The notes under the pieces: generated by a model
Database searches by the model: none
Told to the model about the DNA's origin: nothing
The model's input: only the letters and a program-made list of their open reading frames with translations
Position numbers and translations under genes: made by a program
Origin: an uncultured Pseudomonadales bacterium
GTDB lineage: Bacteria; Pseudomonadota; Gammaproteobacteria; Pseudomonadales; Pseudohongiellaceae
DNA: 64,000 nucleotides
Reading direction: 5' to 3'
Assembly: GCA_943842505.1 (NCBI GenBank)
Contig: CALTDI010000021.1
Location: 1-64,000 of the forward strand
Part shown: positions 59,353 through 64,000 of the stretch, in pieces
Layout of the letters: every line of letters starts with the position of its first letter
How positions within the stretch are numbered: position 1 is the first letter of the stretch

Positions 59353-60541
59353 TAATTCGTCTGCATCCGATTCAAGCTCCGCTATCGAGACCTTCAACAG
59401 TATCGATAGTCTGGCCTACGCCAACGGCAAGACCGAGTTAAGCGCGACACTGAAGCAGGAGTTCGCGGACTTTCAGGTCGACGAACAGCTGGGCTTCAAG
59501 CCCACCGAGAAGGGCGAGCATCTGTATCTGCGCATCGAGAAGACAGATCAGTCTACCGTCGATGTTGCCAAACGGCTGAGCGAGATATCTGGCGTGCACG
59601 GATCCGAGATCGGCTACTCCGGCATGAAAGACCGGCGCGCCCAAACCCGGCAATGGTTTAGCATCAAGCTACCCCCAAGCAGAGATGGCGAGCTGGCAGC
59701 TCTGGAGAGCGAATCGCTACATATCCTCGAGAGCCATAGAAACTCACGCAAGTTGAAGATTGGCAGTCATCGCAGCAACCATTTTAGGGTAGTGCTGCGC
59801 GACTGTAATGGCGCCCCAGAGGAGTTCGAGGAGAGACTGCGGCAGATTGAGCGTACCGGTGTGCCGAATTACTTCGGCTCCCAGCGTTTCGGCAGGCAGT
59901 TGAGCAATCTCACCCAGGTACAGGCCTGGATGAGTGCCGAGCTGGACCCCACTGCTGCGGCCGTCAATAGCCAAGCAATACCCAAGCAGCGGTTTAAGCG
60001 CAGCATGCTGTTCTCTGCCGCCAGATCCTATCTATTCAATCAGCTGCTCTCTAAGCGGCTGGAGCTAGGCAGCTGGAACCGTTACGTAACGGGCGATGTG
60101 CTGAATCTGGACGGCACAGAGCGCTGCTTCGCGCTGCAGCAGGGTCTGGAATGGGATGAAACCCTGCAGCGCAGGCTGCAGCAGTTCGATATTCATATCA
60201 CCGGCCCACTGCCGGGTGAGATCGATTCTAAAGATAAATATGTAAGCTACGGCGAAGCTGCCGATATTGAAGATGCAGTGTGCAAAGAATTTTCTACGCT
60301 GATGGCGGGTCTTAAGCATTTTGGATTAAAGGCTGCGCGCAGGCCGCTTCGTTTTCGTCCCATCGATCTTTGCTGGGAATGGCGGCAGAGCGAGAGCGAG
60401 AGTGCGGGCACAAGCTCGACTTATCCGTCGTCTGAGCGGCCAGAAGGGTCGGCTGACCTAATATTGGACTTCTCCCTCGGTAAGGGGGCCTACGCCACGA
60501 GTTTGCTGAGAGAGCTTTGTGTGACTAAAGAGCATGCATGA
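59345..60541 (+). CDS. truD: tRNA pseudouridine(13) synthase TruD
   Basis: TruD makes pseudouridine 13 in tRNA-Glu and other tRNAs. The catalytic Asp96 is in YSGMKDRRAQTRQ. NYFGSQRFGR is near residue 178. A Ser-rich leader of about 20 residues precedes the conserved start. Length is 398, somewhat longer than E. coli. Its ATG overlaps ispF. In many relatives surE follows. Here pcm follows directly. Confidence 0.94.
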   Translation: MPDNSSASDSSSAIETFNSIDSLAYANGKTELSATLKQEFADFQVDEQLGFKPTEKGEHLYLRIEKTDQSTVDVAKRLSEISGVHGSEIGYSGMKDRRAQTRQWFSIKLPPSRDGELAALESESLHILESHRNSRKLKIGSHRSNHFRVVLRDCNGAPEEFEERLRQIERTGVPNYFGSQRFGRQLSNLTQVQAWMSAELDPTAAAVNSQAIPKQRFKRSMLFSAARSYLFNQLLSKRLELGSWNRYVTGDVLNLDGTERCFALQQGLEWDETLQRRLQQFDIHITGPLPGEIDSKDKYVSYGEAADIEDAVCKEFSTLMAGLKHFGLKAARRPLRFRPIDLCWEWRQSESESAGTSSTYPSSERPEGSADLILDFSLGKGAYATSLLRELCVTKEHA

Positions 60542-60587
60542 GCCTGAGCAATAACATCATAGAAGCAGAACACATAGGACTTTAGAC

Positions 60588-61271
60588 TTGAGTAGCAGCG
60601 GAAACGGTAAACCAAATCTGAGCGGCATTGGGATGACATCGCAGCGCACGCGGGAAAGACTGTTAGGCAGATTGATAGATCAGGGCATAGACAGCATGGA
60701 GGTGTTGGATATTATCCGCTCCACGCCGCGCCATATATTCCTCGACGAGGCGCTCTCCCATAGAGCCTATGAGGACGTGGCCTTGCCCATCGGTCACAGC
60801 CAGACGATTTCACAGCCCTATGTGGTTGCGAAGATGACCGAGGCGTTGCTGAAGAGCGGCCCTCTGGACACGGTGCTGGAGATTGGCACCGGCTGCGGAT
60901 ACCAGACCGCGGTGATGGCACAGCTGGCGAAGACGGTTTACACGGTCGAGCGCATCAAACCCCTGCTCGATAAAGCCAAGAGAAACTTAAAGCTGCTGAA
61001 GCTACGCAATATTAATTTCCGCCACGGCGATGGCAGTGCAGGCTGGGCTAACAACGGCCCCTATGATGCAATCATCACCACGGCTGCACCACAGCAGGTT
61101 CCCAGAGAGTTGTTCGAACAGCTTAAAGAGGGTGGTCGTCTGGTCATTCCCGTCGGCGGCGACGATCAGCAGGAGCTGCAACTGATCACGCGTCACGGTA
61201 GAGAGTTTACCGCCGAGGTTTTGGAGGCGGTTCGCTTCGTACCCCTTTTAGTGGGTCAGTTGCAGCACTAG
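60588..61271 (+). CDS. pcm: Protein-L-isoaspartate O-methyltransferase Pcm
   Basis: Pcm repairs isoaspartyl residues in aged proteins with SAM. The motifs are [23 protein letters not shown], read here as two blocks near residues 65-88, and the SAM loop [14 protein letters not shown] near 97-110. The start TTG 60588 follows AGGAC. ATG 60633 ([10 protein letters not shown]) is a good alternative, matching shorter homologues. Length is 227 or 212 residues. Confidence 0.93.
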   Translation: MSSSGNGKPNLSGIGMTSQRTRERLLGRLIDQGIDSMEVLDIIRSTPRHIFLDEALSHRAYEDVALPIGHSQTISQPYVVAKMTEALLKSGPLDTVLEIGTGCGYQTAVMAQLAKTVYTVERIKPLLDKAKRNLKLLKLRNINFRHGDGSAGWANNGPYDAIITTAAPQQVPRELFEQLKEGGRLVIPVGGDDQQELQLITRHGREFTAEVLEAVRFVPLLVGQLQH

Positions 61272-61359
61272 GAAATTCCTGTCCTGGATTAACTCTGTTC
61301 TAGAATAGCTCTTTTCTAAAATAGTTCTGTATTAAAGTAACGGATGCAATGGCTTGATC

Positions 61360-62272
61360 ATGTCTGACAACTCAAGCGGGCGGCAGCAGAATAGCGACAG
61401 TAACGACAGTTCTATCGCAACGCCGCGCGGCAAATTTATGCTGTACCTGAAAGGTGTCGCCATGGGCCTGGGTGATTCCGTGCCCGGTATTTCCGGTGGC
61501 ACCATCGCCGTTATCACCAAAATTTATGATCAGCTGGTGTTTTCTATTCGCGCCGTCGATCTTCGCGCCTGTGCCTTGTTGTTCACCGGCAAGTTTGCCT
61601 TAGTCTGGCAACATATTAATGGCAGCTTTCTGCTTATCCTCGCGGCGGGCATATTATCCGGCCTGCTAATTTCCGCGAACACCGTATTGTTTCTGTTAGA
61701 AAATTATTTTGCGCCACTCATGGCCTTTTTCATTGGCATGGTACTGGCATCTACCTGGTTGTTGCGCCATGAATTTTCATCGCTGCCTGGCAGAATGTTC
61801 TGGCATTACTACTGGGCCTGGCACTCGCGGTGTCTATAGGATTGATCAGTCCGCGATCGGCGGAACTGTCGCTGTGTATGTCTTCTTTAGCGGCGCCATC
61901 GCCATTAGCGCGATGATATTGCCCGGCCTGTCCGGCGCCTTTATTCTCCTATTGTTCGGCGTGTATGAATTTATCCTCAATGCGCTGATTGGCTTCGACT
62001 GGCCCTATATTCTAGTGTTCATGATGGGCTGCGCTACGGGCCTGCTTATCTTTACCCGCGTCCTCTCCTGGATGCTGCGCGATCACCATCAACTCAGTTA
62101 CGGCTTCATCAGCGGCATGCTGCTGGGCTCGGTAACGGCACTCTGGCCCTGGCAGGGGGAGGAAGGCTTCACCATGGTTCTGCCTTCGTCACTGACTCTT
62201 GTATTAGGTGTCGTAGTTGTTGTATCACTGCAGATGGTGTTTGCCGCAAAACCAACACAGCACAGCGATTGA
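61360..62272 (+). pseudogene. DUF368 membrane protein (PopT-type undecaprenyl-phosphate translocase), split by two frameshifts
   Basis: DUF368 proteins (PopT) were shown to return undecaprenyl phosphate across the inner membrane. The N-terminal motif GLGDSVPGISGGTIAVI and the later ISAMILPGLSGAFILLL are the paired family hallmarks. The first frame runs to about 61790 and ends at a TAG (61837-61839) if read on. The middle stretch (ALLLGLALAVSIGLISPRSAEL) is in a second frame. From about 61877 a third frame continues to 62272. Each break is explained by one lost base, the second in a TGG codon (SLWYVFF). Restored, the protein has about 305 residues and roughly eight membrane helices. It is either a recent pseudogene or a sequencing artefact. 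Confidence 0.82.
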
Positions 62273-62273
62273 T

Positions 62274-63233
62274 ATGCGCACTTCACTCACACAGCTTAGC
62301 AAGATTCGACGCCTGTCATTGGCAGGCGTGGTGCTGCTCAGTGCCTGCGCCGGGGGTTATCAGGCGCCGATTTCGGAGCAGAGTGAACGGCAGGTGCTCA
62401 CCGCGCCAATCATTGTCGATAGCTCTACGCCTGAGAGTAGCTTTCGACTCGAAGACTCGGGGCCAGCTAGCGTGTCTTCCAGCACTGGTGGAGGCAGTTC
62501 GAGGACAGGCAGTACAGCGTCGAGTTCGCAGCGCAGCGTTACTGAATCCAGAGCGGCGCAAAGTACTGCCGCACCATCTACGCCCCGGATACACCGTGTG
62601 CAACCTGGCGATACCCTGTTCTCCATCGCCTTCCAATATGATCTGGATTTTAGGTCGCTGGCGATAGCGAATGGCTTGAACCCGCCCTATACCATCTTTG
62701 TCGATAGAGAGATTAACCTGGACCTGAATAATATCGTGGCGAATGGCGCCGGCGTGTCGACGTCGAATCTTGGCACCGCTGTCGGCAATAATTCTGTTGC
62801 CAGAGCAAGTGCAGGGAGCTCGCCTTCGGGCTCGGTGTTGCGGCAGCCGGTGTCGCGAACGCCGCTAGCGGTTTCCTGGCAGTGGCCTCATTCTGGTCGT
62901 GTGATCAGAGGGTTTCGCTCCGGGGTTAGCAAGGGGCTGGATATTTCGGGAAGTGTCGGTGATCCAGTGTTGGCGGCAGGCGATGGCGACGTAGTCTATT
63001 CCGGGCGTGGCATACAGGGTTCCGGTGATCTGATCATCATTCGTCACAGCGATCGCTACCTGAGCGCCTATGCACACAATTCGCGTATGCTGGTGAATGA
63101 GGGTGTCAGGGTTCGCGGGGGAGAGAAGATAGCCGAGGTGGGGGAGAATTCTTCGGGCGTGCCTATGCTGCACTTTGAGATTCGTGAAGCAGGTGATTCG
63201 GTGGACCCGTCGAGGCTGTTACCAGCTAAATGA
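62274..63233 (+). CDS. nlpD: NlpD-type LysM/LytM lipoprotein
   Basis: NlpD is an outer membrane lipoprotein that activates the amidase AmiC during cell separation. The signal ends in the lipobox LLSAC near residues 20-24. A Ser/Thr-rich linker, the LysM domain (HRVQPGDTLFSIAFQYD, near 106-150) and a degenerate M23/LytM domain (GLDISGSVGDPVLAAGDGDVVY to HFEIR) follow. The first zinc-ligand His is missing (GLDIS), as in activator-type members. Length is 319 residues. rpoS, which normally follows, is absent. Confidence 0.93.
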   Translation: MRTSLTQLSKIRRLSLAGVVLLSACAGGYQAPISEQSERQVLTAPIIVDSSTPESSFRLEDSGPASVSSSTGGGSSRTGSTASSSQRSVTESRAAQSTAAPSTPRIHRVQPGDTLFSIAFQYDLDFRSLAIANGLNPPYTIFVDREINLDLNNIVANGAGVSTSNLGTAVGNNSVARASAGSSPSGSVLRQPVSRTPLAVSWQWPHSGRVIRGFRSGVSKGLDISGSVGDPVLAAGDGDVVYSGRGIQGSGDLIIIRHSDRYLSAYAHNSRMLVNEGVRVRGGEKIAEVGENSSGVPMLHFEIREAGDSVDPSRLLPAK

Positions 63234-63272
63234 AGCCCCTGTTAATGAAGCCCCTGTTAATGAAGCCCCTGT
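63230..63272. repeat. 15-bp tandem repeat (ATGAAGCCCCTGTTA) at the nlpD stop codon
   Basis: Two full copies and a 13-bp third copy start within the last codons of nlpD; the TGA stop is part of the first unit. Copy number changes would not alter NlpD, since the stop lies in the first copy. Confidence 0.9.
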
Positions 63273-63329
63273 GCGTGCAATATCTCTAAGAGTCCCTGCG
63301 CTGCGTTCGTCTAAGGCTAGAGCGCCAGG

Positions 63330-63653
63330 CTAGCGCTCCAGAAATTCCAGTTTGTTCTTCTTGTCAGTCCATTCCTCTGCATCGGGCAGGGCATCTTTCT
63401 TCTCGGTGATGTTCGGCCAGACTTCGGCTAACTCGGCGTTCAAGGCAAGGAAATTCTGCTGATCTTCTGGCAGTTCGTCTTCCGCGTAGATCGCATCAAC
63501 TGGGCACTCCGGCTCGCATAGCGCACAGTCGATGCACTCGTCGGGGTGGATTACCAGAAAGTTAGGTCCTTCGTAGAAACAGTCTACGGGGCATACTTCA
63601 ACACAGTCAGTGTGCTTACAGCGAATACAGTTGTCACCTACTATGAATGTCAT
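63330..63653 (-). CDS. fdxA: 7Fe-8S ferredoxin FdxA
   Basis: FdxA is a small electron carrier with one 3Fe-4S and one 4Fe-4S cluster. The ligand pattern is visible: Cys9, Cys12, Cys17, Cys21 in the first half, Cys40, Cys43, Cys46 and Cys50 in the second, plus Cys25. The helical C-terminal extension ([20 protein letters not shown]) is typical of the Azotobacter/Pseudomonas type. Length is 107 residues. It lies downstream of mutS on the same strand, a conserved pair. Confidence 0.95.
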   Translation of the reverse strand: MTFIVGDNCIRCKHTDCVEVCPVDCFYEGPNFLVIHPDECIDCALCEPECPVDAIYAEDELPEDQQNFLALNAELAEVWPNITEKKDALPDAEEWTDKKNKLEFLER

Positions 63654-63856
63654 GTTATCTCCAACCCTTAAATTCTGGTAATTCTGGCTAATCTTTGCAA
63701 TTGCGCCAATCTGGCTTGTCGCTAGCTCTCGTCACCTTTGGGCGCCTTTTAGCGGCTAATGGCGTGGCTTCGCGGCGTGCATTCTATCAGTTTTTTTCGG
63801 CAGTTTTCCATTCGGCTAGAGGATTTATTGGCTTAGTCTCTAGTTTGGACCCACAT

Positions 63857-64000
63857 TCAGCTATCTGCTTTCTGTTTCAGCTCATAAAGAATTTTAAGCG
63901 CTTCTTTCGCGGTGATCTCATCGACTTCCAGCCTCTGCAGAAAGTCCACGGCAGGATGGGGCACGGTGGCAAACATCTCACTCTGAAATGGCGAGTCGGC
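63857..64000 (-). CDS. mutS: DNA mismatch repair protein MutS, C-terminal end only
   Basis: The last 47 codons of a minus-strand gene run off the window edge. The sequence SEMFATVPHPAVDFLQRLEV and ALKILYELKQ match the C-terminal dimerisation and tetramerisation tail of MutS. The placement next to fdxA supports this. A gap of about 200 bp separates it from fdxA. Confidence 0.85.
   Translation of the reverse strand, partial: ADSPFQSEMFATVPHPAVDFLQRLEVDEITAKEALKILYELKQKADS

Overview
The window is a stretch of gammaproteobacterial chromosome with moderate GC and densely packed housekeeping genes, mostly on the + strand. The gene order points to the Pseudomonas/Cellvibrio side of the class, probably a marine lineage. 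It shows an AlgU/MucA/MucD-type sigma-E locus, lepA-lepB-DUF4845-rnc-era-recO, an AlgP-like lysine/alanine-rich histone H1-like protein, a glnD-map / rpsB-tsf-pyrH-frr-uppS-cdsA-dxr-rseP-bamA-skp-lpxD-fabZ-lpxA-lpxB-rnhB-dnaE-accA-tilS-pyrG-kdsA-eno-ftsB-ispD-ispF-truD-pcm-nlpD run, and fdxA next to mutS. I cannot name genus or species from sequence alone.

Layout. 1-4.1 kb: 3' end of a tRNA-Arg(CCT), then a decayed accessory stretch. It holds a 31-bp perfect inverted repeat built from the tRNA end and its terminator, a group II truncated haemoglobin gene split by a complete IS3-family element, a zinc-ribbon microprotein, a glycosyltransferase remnant and an unknown 125-residue protein. 4.1-7.6 kb: ygfZ (-), sdhE and a ygfX-like gene (+), nadB (-); both SdhE and NadB relate to flavoenzymes. 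7.8-10.8 kb: sigma-E, anti-sigma and periplasmic protease, with a sigma-E-type promoter in front and no rseB/mucB. 10.9-16.4 kb: lepA, lepB, DUF4845, rnc, era, recO. 16.5-20.5 kb: cysM, rlmD, mazG, adk. 21.2-22.8 kb: the H1-like repeat gene, frame-broken four times. 23.0-25.3 kb: tsaB, uppP, rsmJ. 25.3-31.4 kb (-): map, glnD, ArsC/YffB-like, dapD, dapE. 31.6-63.2 kb: the long + strand run for translation, isoprenoid and lipid carrier synthesis, outer membrane assembly, lipid A/Kdo, DNA polymerase III, glycolysis and protein repair. 63.3-64 kb (-): fdxA and the end of mutS.

How the genes connect. Envelope biogenesis dominates: dxr, ispD and ispF make isoprenoid precursors. UppS makes undecaprenyl diphosphate, UppP dephosphorylates it, and a DUF368/PopT-type carrier translocase (frame-broken here) would recycle it. 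lpxD/fabZ/lpxA/lpxB and kdsA make lipid A-Kdo. BamA and Skp deliver outer membrane proteins. RseP and the sigma-E locus form the matching stress circuit.

The most notable observations are the IS3 insertion that can be undone exactly to restore a globin start, a ribosomal protein S2 with a ~110-residue acidic-then-lysine-rich tail, the H1-like repeat gene with four single-base losses, the split DUF368 gene with two more, and the 31-bp tRNA-derived palindrome. I found no CRISPR array, prophage, rRNA, or clearly new multi-gene system.
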